A DNA stretch of 64,000 nt from JBGQBN01 sp041494805 (GTDB lineage Bacteria > Acidobacteriota > Terriglobia > Terriglobales > Acidobacteriaceae), in contig JBGQBN010000009.1 of NCBI GenBank assembly GCA_041494805.1, positions 1-64,000 on the forward strand, written 5' to 3'. Both the position numbers and the translations under genes were made by a program. Numbering within the stretch: position 1 is the stretch's first letter; every line of letters starts with the position of its first letter. Under the pieces are notes generated by a model. The model ran no database searches. It saw only the letters and a program-made list of their open reading frames with translations, and was not told where the DNA came from. Positions 27,101-35,419 of this stretch are shown here, piece after piece.

Positions 27101-27764
27101 GCGCCTCGACCGAAGGCTGGATCACGTAGTTGGTTTCATTCAGCAGGTCGGGAAGATTCGAATTATTGTCTACGCCATCCAGCAGGAAATTGTTCTGCAA
27201 CGACCGGGCGCCGCCGGCGGAGAAGCCATAGCCCCCTTCGTCACGGGCTCCGGGCTCGCTGGGCGCCGTCCCCGCAGTCAGCAAGGCCAGTTGAGCGAAA
27301 TTGCGTCCGTTGAGCGGCAGGTTCGCGACGCGTTTGTTGTCCACGACCTGGCCAAGTTCGGAAGTCTCGGTTTCCAGCAGCGGCGCGGCACCCGTGACCT
27401 CAATGGCTTCTGTCAGCCTTCCGATTTGCAGCGTAACATTGACAGCAATGCGCTGCTGCACATCAAGGTTGACCGGCACCGAAACTGCTTTCTTGAATCC
27501 CGGGTGCTCCACGGTAACGGTGTAACTGCCCACCCGCAGAGGACTGGCCACATACTCCCCTGAATCGTTGGTGGTAGCGTTAAAAATGATGCCCCGCTCA
27601 GTATCGGCCACGGTCACTTTGGCGTTAGCAACCACCGCCCCGGTTTGGTCCTTCACCGTGCCCACAATGCTGCCCGTATCTTTTTGGGCTGAGGCGCTGA
27701 TGGAGAGAGTCAGGCAGAGAGTAAGAATGAAAGCAGAAAAACGGGAAGTGCCGGCGTTTGGCAT
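24195..27764 (-). CDS. TonB-dependent receptor with carboxypeptidase-like regulatory domain (second)
   Basis: An outer-membrane receptor of about 1189 residues in the Oar-like class. A signal peptide (FSAFILTLCLTLSISASAQ) is followed by a CarboxypepD_reg domain (GSIVGTVKDQTGAVVANAKV), the plug (LPLNGRNFAQLALLTAG, then NNFLLDGVDNNSNLPD) and a long barrel ending QIQFALKLSF. The ATG at 27764 has AAGGAG seven bases upstream and is preferred to the ATG at 27782. It shares strand with the tricarboxylate operon 150 bases downstream, so a link to uptake of that substrate is possible but unproven. Confidence 0.92.
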   Translation of the reverse strand: MPNAGTSRFSAFILTLCLTLSISASAQKDTGSIVGTVKDQTGAVVANAKVTVADTERGIIFNATTNDSGEYVASPLRVGSYTVTVEHPGFKKAVSVPVNLDVQQRIAVNVTLQIGRLTEAIEVTGAAPLLETETSELGQVVDNKRVANLPLNGRNFAQLALLTAGTAPSEPGARDEGGYGFSAGGARSLQNNFLLDGVDNNSNLPDLLNETNYVIQPSVEALEEFKVQTNAYSAEFGRGNGAIINATIKSGTNQFHGSAYEFLRNEMFDAKNFFDDPNSAIAPYKQNQFGFTFGGPIVRNHTFFFVDYEGLRVRQAQTLTSFVPTDAQRAGDFSDQIDYTQPQMALASDGVTMIPALDCNGQPTYAGELFNTRQTQANGAYLSALCGVPFGYGPTGQPINIIPGGAMDPLALAITQLYPHANVSGNQGFNFLSNPVRTESRNNFDVRIDQKYSEKDYGFFRFSYENQPSVIPGPFDSTGGDGGGFFGGVEANSYRSFATSWTHLFRPQLVNEFRLGYNRINSQRQQINSDKTSEQLLNFSGGFPGIPDVAGNGGLPQLTYSDVSQIGSPTFLPSHEIQNSYSLLENLTWVRGNHSLKFGSEIRLEEFTIFQPAAPRGTLDFGPVFTDNPAAAGTGGSGYASFLIGLSDGGSINNLHNIDYHRPVYAFYAQDDWKITPKLTLNLGLRYELFTTIKERTNQQATFDLATHSLIVPKGVNAQLTPTLASIIPIQATATPGLIPPDTNNFAPRIGLAYRATDKLVVRAGYGLFYGGSEAGPYSNPSMGFNPPFFTIENFNNPCGEPAANPAVQDCSLPGISTLATGFPANALVDPNTPLLFSLDPHLVTPYMQQWHLSTQYELPSNTVFEVTYAGSRGLKQYIYLNGNQALPDPSPNPPPIDTRRPFPAVDGFIGWFRSAGWSNYNSLQLRAEKRFSHGLTFLAAYTWAHALDIASNADLGAQNGGDFRFYQQPGREYGNADFDVRHRLVLSYLYELPVGHGKRFLGDATGVLNYIAGGWQIGGITSMSRGNWFTILDDNSFSNSDGQSRPDLISDPFKAGPVGANPDPGCATTISQGGLAADRTRTQGSWFNACAFTDPNFGSFGNVGRNTVEGPGYQIWDFSVFKTFPITERTKLEFRAEFFNLFNHPNLQFAKSGPQNSIDTTTFGTPEFGFLTAARDPRQIQFALKLSF

Positions 27765-27782
27765 GACGAGGCTCCTTCGCAT

Positions 27783-28152
27783 GGACTCCCCAATACCACG
27801 GCGGACAGGAGTCGCATGGCATTATGCTTTTCCGGTCGGACGAACCTGATTTGTTGTATAGTTACGAACACTTACTTTTACTTTCGTTCTAGTGCGTTGT
27901 CAAGGGAAGAGTTGGCTCTGTTGACATCCTCAGGAGTGTGATTTTTCGGGTGTCGGTTCGAAGGTCCCGGAGGGACCTCTGACAGTAGCCCGCCACTTCC
28001 AGTGGCGGGTAGCTTGGGGGGACGAGGCGCGTGCTGTAGGCACGCCTGAAACGGACTCCTGACGCCGGCAACGGGCACCTCAGCCGTCCCTACGGCACGG
28101 GGACAATAGCTGGCGGCTCTTCCGGCGTTGAAAAACTTATTCCGAGGTCCTC
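27783..28152. other. Divergent spacer with several palindromic repeats
   Basis: Between two divergent genes. It holds at least three hairpins: GGTCCCGGAGGGACC (27963-27977), CCCGCCAC with GTGGCGGG (27989-28008) and GCGTGC with GCACGC (28030-28046). TTGACA stands at 27921-27926 without a clear -10 partner. An AT-rich stretch at 27850-27890 probably holds the receptor gene promoter. No coding sequence is supported. Confidence 0.45.
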
Positions 28153-29334
28153 ATGTCGAAATACGCGGCGTCCGCTCTGATCATCCTTTTGGCGCTCATT
28201 GCGTCCCTGGCGGCAGCCCAGAACGCGAGCCCGGCACAAAGCCAGATTGGCTACAAGTCCGCCCAGGACGCAGAACAGAAAAAGACTCTGCTCCTGAGAG
28301 ACTTCAAGCCCGATTCCATGTTGCACCGGCCGGCGCACAACCTGGATCGCGCAAAGTTCTACGTGCTTGACGTGCACAACCACGTGAATGACGCCCAGGG
28401 AATCGATGAGCCCATGCCGCCCCAGCGGGTGCTCGAAATCATGGACGCGACCAACGTGAAGACGGTTGTGATCCTGACCGGCATGTGGGGCGCCAAGCTG
28501 CAGAAGGTCATCGACACCATGGTGAAGCCCTACCCCGGGCGCTTCATCGTGTTCACCCAGATCGACTGGTCGAAAATTGACGATCCCAACTTCAGCCAGC
28601 AGATGGTGGCACAGCTCGATGATGCCGTAGCGCGCGGCGCCCGTGGACTAAAGCTGCTGAAGGATCTGGGTCTGGCCGTGCGTGATAAAAGCGGGAAGCT
28701 GATTCCCGTGGACGATCCCAGGCTGGACCCAGTCTGGGAGGAGTGCGGGCGGCTGGGCATTCCAGTTTCCATCCATACCGGCGATCCTGAAGCCTTCTTC
28801 CATCCTACCGACGCCGGCAACGAGCGTTACGAGGAACTGATCGAGCATCCGGACTGGAGTTTTTATGGTTCACAGTTTCCATCCCTGGAGCAGTTGCTGG
28901 AGGCCCGCAATCGGGTCTTCGCCAAACACCCAAAAACTACCTTCGTTTCCCTGCACATGGGCTGGCCGGAGAATCTACCCTGGGTGGCTCAAATGCTCGA
29001 CCGCTATCCTAACGTGATGGTCGAATTCGGTGCGCGCGAAGCGGAGTTAGGACGGCAGCCGCGGCAGGCGCGGGAGTTCTTCCTTAAGTATCAGGATCGG
29101 ATCATGTTCGGCACCGACAATGGTATGGAAAAAGAAATGTACCGCAACCATTTCCGTTGGCTGGAAACGGCAGACGAGTATTTTGATTACTGGGGCTCTC
29201 CGGCGCAGGGGCGATGGGAGATTTACGGAATAGAACTGCCGGACCCGGTGCTGGCGAAGGTCTATCATTTGAATGCAGAATGGGTCTTCGCACAATTCAA
29301 AGGGACAGCGGAATTACGAAAGGGGGCAAAATGA
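28153..29334 (+). CDS. Exported amidohydrolase (amidohydrolase_2 type)
   Basis: TIM-barrel metal hydrolase of 393 residues with a signal peptide (SALIILLALIASLAAAQ). The first metal-site motif is VLDVHNHVN (about residues 71-79), a later histidine is in VSIHTGDPEA, another in VSLHMGWPEN, and the catalytic aspartate is in MFGTDNGME. These match the amidohydrolase_2 branch, which holds decarboxylases and lactonases, and the substrate cannot be chosen. GAGG precedes the ATG. Its TGA overlaps the ATG of the downstream glycosidase (ATGA at 29331-29334), so the two are translationally coupled and likely act on one substrate. Confidence 0.87.
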   Translation: MSKYAASALIILLALIASLAAAQNASPAQSQIGYKSAQDAEQKKTLLLRDFKPDSMLHRPAHNLDRAKFYVLDVHNHVNDAQGIDEPMPPQRVLEIMDATNVKTVVILTGMWGAKLQKVIDTMVKPYPGRFIVFTQIDWSKIDDPNFSQQMVAQLDDAVARGARGLKLLKDLGLAVRDKSGKLIPVDDPRLDPVWEECGRLGIPVSIHTGDPEAFFHPTDAGNERYEELIEHPDWSFYGSQFPSLEQLLEARNRVFAKHPKTTFVSLHMGWPENLPWVAQMLDRYPNVMVEFGAREAELGRQPRQAREFFLKYQDRIMFGTDNGMEKEMYRNHFRWLETADEYFDYWGSPAQGRWEIYGIELPDPVLAKVYHLNAEWVFAQFKGTAELRKGAK

Positions 29335-31601
29335 GGCAGTCACGGACTCGCCATTATTTCTTCGTCGTAGCCGCAATTCTTCTGCTGGTCATGGCCGGCG
29401 GCATGCTGCTTTTCAGCGTCGGATGCGCGCGGACGCCAAAAAAGACGGCGGAACCGCCATCCCAGCCTTCCACCATCCAGGTCACTGTGAATGACGGCGG
29501 GCCCGTCGTCCTCACTACCAGCACCGCGGAATTCCAGGTCCTGCCTTCCGGATACGTCCAAGCTTCCTTGTTGAAGGACGGCAAGAAACTCAGCCTCGAC
29601 GAGCCCCGCCTGGGCTCACCCACCGACAGCGACTATCTTGTCATCGGCGGAAACGAAATTCATTTCGTACTCGAATTCGCGCAAGCCAAAGTCCTGGAGG
29701 CGGCCGGGAAAATGGGGCGGGGAAAGCGCATCCAGATTCCCGCGCATCCCCTGGGTCCGTCAGGGACAAATCTCCAGAGGACGCTGACCGTCGAAGTCTA
29801 CGACGACTTCCCAAATATCCTGCTGACTTCTCTCGATTATAAGAACGAGGGAGCCAGCCAACTCAAGATTGACCAGACCGTGATGCAGAGCCACCGCTTC
29901 AGCGCAGCTTTAGCTGCACCCAAAGCGGCGCCCAGGGTTGCGCCTGGGGTTGCGCCTTACGACATGTGGTCTTATCACGGCTCAAGCTACGACTGGGGCA
30001 AAGACGATGTGCTCAAAGTCACCCGCAGCTTTACCCAGCCCAACGTCATGGGCGAAATGGTCAAAGGCGGCTACGGCGGAGGTATTCCGGTGGTCGCGTT
30101 CTGGACAGGTCAAGTGGGCGAAGCCATCGGCCATGTCGAGACTCTGCCTCTGTCCGTGTCGCTTCCGGTGAAGGTGGAAAGCGACGGGCGAGTGAGCACC
30201 TCCCTGGTCATCCCCGGCGACGTGACCCTGAAAACCGGAGAAACCTACTCCACGCCGCGAAGCTTCCTGGCAGTTTACTCCGGCGATTTCTACGAACCCC
30301 TGCATCTGTGGTCGAGTGTGCTGGCCAAAGAGGGCTGGGACCTCCCCAAACCTTCCAGCGAAGCCTACAACGTCAGTTGGTGCGGCTGGGGATACGAGTT
30401 CAACGTCACCCCGGCGCAAATGCTGGGCACCGTCCCCAAGCTAAAGGAGATGGGCATCAAGTGGGCAACACTCGACGACCGCTGGTTCGATACCTACGGC
30501 GACTGGAACCCGCGGGCCGACACGTTTCCCGGCGGTTCCATCAAGAAAATGGTGGATGACTTCCACAAGCAGGGCATCCTGGTGCAACTATGGTGGCTGC
30601 CCCTGGGCGTGGAGGATGGCCAGGGCAAGTGGGAATCCCACAAGTACATTGTGTCCAAGATAGCGCAGGAACATCCCGACTGGTTCATTCTCGACAAGAA
30701 CGGCAAGCACGCCCGCATGACCCGTGACCTGGCCGCACTGTGCCCTGCGGTTCCCGAGGTGCAGGCTTACTACAAGCAGCTGACCGAGAAGTTCATTCGC
30801 GACTGGGGATTCGATGGCTCGAAACTCGACAACATCTACAGTGTGCCCATGTGCTACAACCCGGCGCATCATCACAAGTCACCGCAGGATTCAGTCAATG
30901 CCATGGCCGATGTCTACAAAACGATTTTCCAGACCACGCGGGCAATCAAGCCAGAGAGCGTGACCCAGGCGTGTCCCTGCGGCACGCCCCCGTCGCTCGC
31001 CTGGCTCCCTTATATAGACCAGGCAGTGACGGCCGATCCCGTGGGCGCAGTGCAGGTGCGTCGGCGAATCAAGATGTACAAAGCGCTGCTTGGCCCGGAA
31101 GCCGCGGTCTATGGCGACCACGTCGAGCTTTCCGCCATGACGCGCGTTGGCAATAACTGGCGTGAGCAAGGCGACGATTTCGCGTCCACCATCGGCACCG
31201 GAGGCGTGGTGGGAACGAAATTTGTCTGGCCTGATCCCGGCGCGAAGTACAAGCCGGTGCTCCTGACCGAGGAAAAGGAAGCCCACTGGAAGAAGTGGAT
31301 CGGAATCTATAACCAGAAAATGCTTTCGAAAGGCACGTTCCGCAACCTGTATGTCCTTGGCTACGATGTGCCAGAAGGCTACGCCATCGAAAAGGACGGC
31401 AAGATGTATTACGCGTTCTTCGCGCCGTCGTCAGCTCCGTGGAAAGGCGCGGTCGAGTTGCGCGGCCTGCAGCCGGGGACGTATCACGTAGTCGACTACA
31501 CCGATGGCAAGAACCTGGGGACGGTCGAAGCCACGGCGGACAAGGCGCCGAAGCTGACGACGGAATTCAAGGAGCATCTGCTGCTGGAAGTCGGGAAGTA
31601 G
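29331..31601 (+). CDS. Exported GH36/GH27-like alpha-galactosidase family glycosidase
   Basis: A 756-residue protein with a hydrophobic N-terminus ending in a lipobox-like SVGC (Cys32), a beta-sandwich region, and a clan-D type TIM barrel: WCGWGYEFNVTPAQ, ATLDDRWFDTYGDWNP, QLWWLPLG and FDGSKLDNIY, where Asp500 is the likely nucleophile. A C-terminal beta domain follows. Clan-D enzymes remove terminal alpha-galactosyl or related residues; the sugar here is unknown. A low-complexity stretch (residues 194-209, AALAAPKAAPRVAPGVAP-like) matches a DNA palindromic repeat and looks inserted. The start at 29331 overlaps the upstream stop codon. Confidence 0.85.
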   Translation: MRQSRTRHYFFVVAAILLLVMAGGMLLFSVGCARTPKKTAEPPSQPSTIQVTVNDGGPVVLTTSTAEFQVLPSGYVQASLLKDGKKLSLDEPRLGSPTDSDYLVIGGNEIHFVLEFAQAKVLEAAGKMGRGKRIQIPAHPLGPSGTNLQRTLTVEVYDDFPNILLTSLDYKNEGASQLKIDQTVMQSHRFSAALAAPKAAPRVAPGVAPYDMWSYHGSSYDWGKDDVLKVTRSFTQPNVMGEMVKGGYGGGIPVVAFWTGQVGEAIGHVETLPLSVSLPVKVESDGRVSTSLVIPGDVTLKTGETYSTPRSFLAVYSGDFYEPLHLWSSVLAKEGWDLPKPSSEAYNVSWCGWGYEFNVTPAQMLGTVPKLKEMGIKWATLDDRWFDTYGDWNPRADTFPGGSIKKMVDDFHKQGILVQLWWLPLGVEDGQGKWESHKYIVSKIAQEHPDWFILDKNGKHARMTRDLAALCPAVPEVQAYYKQLTEKFIRDWGFDGSKLDNIYSVPMCYNPAHHHKSPQDSVNAMADVYKTIFQTTRAIKPESVTQACPCGTPPSLAWLPYIDQAVTADPVGAVQVRRRIKMYKALLGPEAAVYGDHVELSAMTRVGNNWREQGDDFASTIGTGGVVGTKFVWPDPGAKYKPVLLTEEKEAHWKKWIGIYNQKMLSKGTFRNLYVLGYDVPEGYAIEKDGKMYYAFFAPSSAPWKGAVELRGLQPGTYHVVDYTDGKNLGTVEATADKAPKLTTEFKEHLLLEVGK
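29904..29956. repeat. Palindromic repeat inside the glycosidase gene
   Basis: GCAGCTTTAGCTGC at 29904-29917 and a GGCGCCCAGG...GGGGTTGCGCC palindrome at 29927-29956 lie in frame in the coding sequence. They encode an Ala/Pro-rich linker (residues about 192-209) before the conserved PYDMWSYHG segment. Confidence 0.5.
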
Positions 31602-31630
31602 GCCCTAGTAACCTTAGAGGGGTAGGGAAG

Positions 31631-31683
31631 GGCACGGCTTCAGCCGTGCCACTAAAGCCTTATAGAGACTGGGCTTTAGCCCC
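31631..31683. repeat. Palindromic repeat downstream of the glycosidase gene
   Basis: GGCACGGC pairs with GCCGTGCC around TTCA (31631-31650), then CTAAAGCC pairs with GGCTTTAG. The first palindrome recurs with a TGAA loop at 54346-54365. It lies between convergent genes and may end both transcripts. Confidence 0.65.
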
Positions 31684-31750
31684 TGCGGGCGATGCGCCTG
31701 CGAGGATTCCTGGCTACCTGCGCTGGCGCTGGCCACGAAACTTCCATCTA

Positions 31751-33223
31751 CTACTGCTTACTCATCGTTCCATCGATCTGCGTGCCTGCGTCATTCTGCA
31801 GGACATAGGCGTCATTTCCGGAAACCAGATAGAAGACCAGGTTGCTCGATAGGCTGTTGATGATCCCGGTGGTACGTCCGTTGCTCGATACCGAATACGT
31901 CCCAGGAAGCAGTCCCGGGATCGAAACCGTCCCCCCGCGATTCAGGAATTCATTCAGTTGCAGGTTTCCCGCGCCATCCCACTGCAATGTGCCCACTCTG
32001 CTTACCAGGGAGGTTGGGTCAAAGCCGTTCATCACAACCACGAACTGGCCATTCATCGTGGAGTTGGAAAAGGTAGCGACTTGCTGCAAATCCAGGCTGC
32101 CCTCCTCCACCTTGTTGGGATCATTAATTACGTAGAAGGCGCGTGACGGGCTGACCATCCAGACCACTTCCTCAATGTTGGTGCCGGTATTGGAAGGAGT
32201 CAGGGTGACGACTGCCCGGCCGCTGGCGTCCATCGTGTAGGTTCCCGCGAGATTGATGCTGGCGAATGAAGTACCGTCCTGCACAAAGTCATAGACGCCG
32301 CTAGGGATGGTGCCGTCACCCATGGCACCGAACTGGCCCACCGTATTCACTCCATCCAGGGAAGTACGCGTATCCCCTCGGCTACCGAAGACATAGCCGC
32401 CGGAGAGGGAAGCCGCCGAGAACGGCGCTCCGCTTTGCTTCTCCGCCCGCCCCAGCCCCTGGATTCCCGCATCGGAGGAAAACAGCAGGAAAGTATCGGC
32501 GTCAATAACGTAATAGAAGAAACTCGAAGTCACGTTGGAATCGTCGGTAAACGTTCCGTTGCCGTGCCCACTGGAGTCGGGAAAATTAAACAAACCGGTC
32601 AATCCCGATGAGGTAAACGCAGCGATAGTATTCACGTCTTCGTTGCCGGTAACTACGCCGCTCGCGATGGCGATCGCTCCCACTGCCCCAGCCGAGCCCG
32701 CCGTGCCTATGGTGTGCATCCGGAACACGAACGTCCCGCTGGGTGGAGCCGCAAACGCCGCCGCAACCTGCTTCTCCGCAACCCCGGTTCCGGTGGCCGC
32801 CAGCTGGGTATTGGCGACCAACAGGTACACCTTAGAGGAACTGACAATGGTCACCGCCAGTCCGAGGCTTCTGCCGTCAGAGACGTTCAAGGTAGCCGTA
32901 CCCGTGCCATCGCCGCTAATCGAGTATGAACCGGAGCTCGAGCCGGAAGAAATGGTGGTTCCCTGGGCAAAATCGTCAGCGCCACTTGTAATATGCCCGC
33001 TGCCGTCCGCAGTAAACACGCCCGCTTCCCGAAACGTCGACACACTATCGATTCCCGTCAGCTGGTAGGCGTACTGACCGCTCAGGCTGGCGTTGCTGAA
33101 GTTGCCCGTGGGCGGCGGGAAGGAATTGCCGTTGTTGGATCCACAAGCGACAGAAAAGACAAGCGCGGCAAGAGCTCCAAACAGAGTTCCAAACAGAGTT
33201 CCAAACAAAGACAGTTTCTTCAT
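31751..33223 (-). CDS. Repeat-containing exported lipoprotein, function unknown
   Basis: About 490 residues. Its signal peptide contains a triplicated LFGT/LFGA tract and ends in a good lipobox (VFSVACGS), so it is probably a lipoprotein. The mature part holds imperfect repeats of the pattern SLSGxYAYxLxGxDS...GVFTADGSGHI and SLSGGYVFGSRGDTR...G, rich in Gly, Ser and Thr and likely beta-structured. Such proteins are common in Acidobacteria and have no assigned role. ATG 33223 is preferred to the ORF's earlier start at 33250; no clear ribosome-binding site was seen. Confidence 0.72.
   Translation of the reverse strand: MKKLSLFGTLFGTLFGALAALVFSVACGSNNGNSFPPPTGNFSNASLSGQYAYQLTGIDSVSTFREAGVFTADGSGHITSGADDFAQGTTISSGSSSGSYSISGDGTGTATLNVSDGRSLGLAVTIVSSSKVYLLVANTQLAATGTGVAEKQVAAAFAAPPSGTFVFRMHTIGTAGSAGAVGAIAIASGVVTGNEDVNTIAAFTSSGLTGLFNFPDSSGHGNGTFTDDSNVTSSFFYYVIDADTFLLFSSDAGIQGLGRAEKQSGAPFSAASLSGGYVFGSRGDTRTSLDGVNTVGQFGAMGDGTIPSGVYDFVQDGTSFASINLAGTYTMDASGRAVVTLTPSNTGTNIEEVVWMVSPSRAFYVINDPNKVEEGSLDLQQVATFSNSTMNGQFVVVMNGFDPTSLVSRVGTLQWDGAGNLQLNEFLNRGGTVSIPGLLPGTYSVSSNGRTTGIINSLSSNLVFYLVSGNDAYVLQNDAGTQIDGTMSKQ
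33171..33206. repeat. Three 12-bp tandem repeats in a signal peptide
   Basis: AGAGCTCCAAAC followed by two copies of AGAGTTCCAAAC. On the coding minus strand this adds four residues per copy to the hydrophobic core of the lipoprotein signal peptide. Confidence 0.85.
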
Positions 33224-33381
33224 GATGATAGCGCAGCAATGCGGCCGCATGACTCCTTGGGATTTAGATGCTGTGGCGTGCCACGAAGACGTCCAGAAAA
33301 GACAAACATACGTCTTTTTTAAACCCGGTTGCCCGGAGAAAGTTTCCCCAAGCGTCGATGACCGATCCTCTGTTGTTTCAT

Positions 33382-34323
33382 TTAAGGCTGGCTGGCGTGC
33401 TCGCGAAGGAACTGCTCCCGATGCTCACGGTCGCGGAAGGCCTCCGTGCCGCCCGGTCTGGTGGTCGAAAGAGCGCCGGCGAGGTTGCCCGCAGCCAGGC
33501 ATACTGGCAGGTCGGCGCCGCGCAGGTATTGCGAGAGAAACCCGGCATTAAAGCTGTCGCCCGCGCCCACCGCATCCACCACATTCACTTTCACCGGGGA
33601 ACTGGTGAAGCGGTTCTGGCCGCGCTGCGCCATCGCTCCTTGGGCGCCGAGTTTCACCACCACCAGAGGCACGATCGCCGACAACCGGGCTACAGCGCCT
33701 TCCAGGTCTTCCGTGCCGGCAACCTTGCGGGCTTCTCGCTCGTTGGGCAGGAAAACATCGACATAGCGAAGTGCATCCATCAATCCACCTTGCCACGTGT
33801 CATCAGGATCGTCGTTCGTGTCGAGCGAGATGGTCAAGCCGGCCGCCTTCAACTTCTGGAAAAGCTCGACCACCCGAGGCAGCAACCCGCGCTGCAAATA
33901 GAACGAAGACAGGTGAAAGTGCCGCGAGTCTGCAAGGTATGTGAAGTCCAGGTCGTCAAAACTCAATTCGCAGATGGTGCCCAGATACGTGACCATGTTG
34001 CGCCATACCCGGCGTTGTAGGATGACGGTGAGCCCGGTCTTGGTTGCGCCGGTGATCCTGCGCACCTTGGAAACATCCACGCCACTGTGGGCGAGTCGAT
34101 CGAGGGCGATCTGTCCCAGTTGGTCGTCGCCGATCCGTGAGATGAAACCGACACGGCTGCCCAATGCCGCCAGGTTATGCGCAACGATGCTCGAAGAACC
34201 ACCCAAAGTCAGCATCATGCGCTCCGCCAGCAGTTCCCGTTCCGGCGGAAGTTCGTCGGGCAGCCCATACAGAATCAAGTCCAGGTTGAGCTCACCCGCA
34301 AGGGTGATGTCAAAGCGAGGCAT
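33382..34323 (-). CDS. PfkB-family sugar kinase
   Basis: Ribokinase-like kinase of 313 residues. The N-terminal LAGELNLDLIL, the LGGSSSIVAHNLAALG segment (glycine-rich, like the family's GG motif) and the C-terminal catalytic signature DAVGAGDSFNAGFL are all present, as is LDTNDDPDDTW for substrate contact. It phosphorylates a sugar or sugar phosphate in the cytoplasm. It overlaps the upstream SIS gene by 14 bases, forming a three-gene unit with the DeoR regulator. That layout fits tagatose-6-phosphate or another amino-sugar intermediate; the exact substrate is not visible. Confidence 0.9.
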   Translation of the reverse strand: MPRFDITLAGELNLDLILYGLPDELPPERELLAERMMLTLGGSSSIVAHNLAALGSRVGFISRIGDDQLGQIALDRLAHSGVDVSKVRRITGATKTGLTVILQRRVWRNMVTYLGTICELSFDDLDFTYLADSRHFHLSSFYLQRGLLPRVVELFQKLKAAGLTISLDTNDDPDDTWQGGLMDALRYVDVFLPNEREARKVAGTEDLEGAVARLSAIVPLVVVKLGAQGAMAQRGQNRFTSSPVKVNVVDAVGAGDSFNAGFLSQYLRGADLPVCLAAGNLAGALSTTRPGGTEAFRDREHREQFLREHASQP

Positions 34324-35419
34324 GTTCAGGTTTCTCGGGAGACTCTTCTTCGTCGAGCAGGACGACGCGGCTCAGATTGGGCGGATGGTCGGGATCGAGG
34401 TTCTTCTCCAGACCCGTGTAGAGACCGATGAGTTGAGCTGCAAAAACGTACGGCGCCAGGCGCGCAAGTTCCGGCAGGTCGAAGGAGAACTCGATCAGCA
34501 GGTCCGCAGCCGCCCGAGCACGCGCGTCCGCTCGATTGGCCATCACCAAAGTAGTTCCGCCCAGGCGCTTGACCTCCTCCAGAACGTCGCACTCCGCATC
34601 ATATCCGGTTTCAGAAAGCAGAAATACCAGCAGGGTCTCGGCGCTGACGACCGACTTCGGTCCGTGGCGAAACTCAAGGGTATGGAAATTCTGCGCATAG
34701 GAAACGGACATCTCCGTCAGCTTGAGCGCTGATTCACAGGCTAGACCATAGAACGGCCCCTGTCCCAGGCAAACGTAATCGGCGAATTTCCGCGTGGCCA
34801 CGAAGCTGCGAATGCGCGTGTGCACAACGTCCAGCACGGTTTCCGCTGCGGCTGGCAGATTGCGAAGCGACTTCGTGAACCCGTGATCGTCCGCCCAGCG
34901 AGCGGCCAGAAACTGCAAGCCCAGCAGCATCGAAGTGAACGACCTCGTCATCACGTTGCTTTGTTCATCAGCAGGCAACAGCGCCAGTGTGGTGGTGGCC
35001 AACCGTTCGAGCGGCTGATCGCTGGCGCAAGTCACGGCCAGAGTGCGAATATTTTTCTCTTCGAGAACCTTGGCTGCTCGCAGAACTTCCGATGTTCGTC
35101 CGGAACGAGAAATGAGCACCGCAGCCGTCTCTTTCGCGCCGGCCAGCTCCAATTCTGGATAAAGCAAAAGCTCAGAAGCCGGAATCGCCCGAGCCCGCAG
35201 GCCAGTCAAGGCACTCCACGATGCCGCCGCCGCCAAGCCAATGTAGTAACTGGATCCGCAGCCGACAAACAGCCACTCGCGAGTTCCCGCAAAGCGTTCC
35301 CGAATCTTCTCGATCGCTTCCTTCTCCTCCAGTTTTTTCAGGCACTGGCTCCAACACCTGGGCTGGGAAAGGATTTCGTTCAGGGAATGCGCCCCGCGTC
35401 CACCTTTCTCGTCAGACAA
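34310..35419 (-). CDS. SIS-domain sugar-phosphate isomerase/deaminase (AgaS/GlmS-C-like)
   Basis: A 369-residue protein with two SIS domains. The first has VGCGSSYYIGLAAAASW and LISRSGRTSEVLRAAK, typical phosphosugar-binding serine/threonine loops. The second has CLGQGPFYGLACESALKLTEMS and a histidine in FRHGPKSVV, as in the isomerase part of GlmS and in AgaS. No glutaminase domain is present, so it probably acts as a deaminase/isomerase on an amino-sugar phosphate. It overlaps the DeoR gene by 8 bases and the kinase gene by 14 bases, so all three are tightly coupled. Confidence 0.9.
   Translation of the reverse strand: MSDEKGGRGAHSLNEILSQPRCWSQCLKKLEEKEAIEKIRERFAGTREWLFVGCGSSYYIGLAAAASWSALTGLRARAIPASELLLYPELELAGAKETAAVLISRSGRTSEVLRAAKVLEEKNIRTLAVTCASDQPLERLATTTLALLPADEQSNVMTRSFTSMLLGLQFLAARWADDHGFTKSLRNLPAAAETVLDVVHTRIRSFVATRKFADYVCLGQGPFYGLACESALKLTEMSVSYAQNFHTLEFRHGPKSVVSAETLLVFLLSETGYDAECDVLEEVKRLGGTTLVMANRADARARAAADLLIEFSFDLPELARLAPYVFAAQLIGLYTGLEKNLDPDHPPNLSRVVLLDEEESPEKPEHASL

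Noticed and set aside
26241..27563. Plus-strand frame of 440 codons opposite the second TonB-dependent receptor
   Set aside because: Antisense shadow of a strongly supported receptor gene with plug and barrel motifs.
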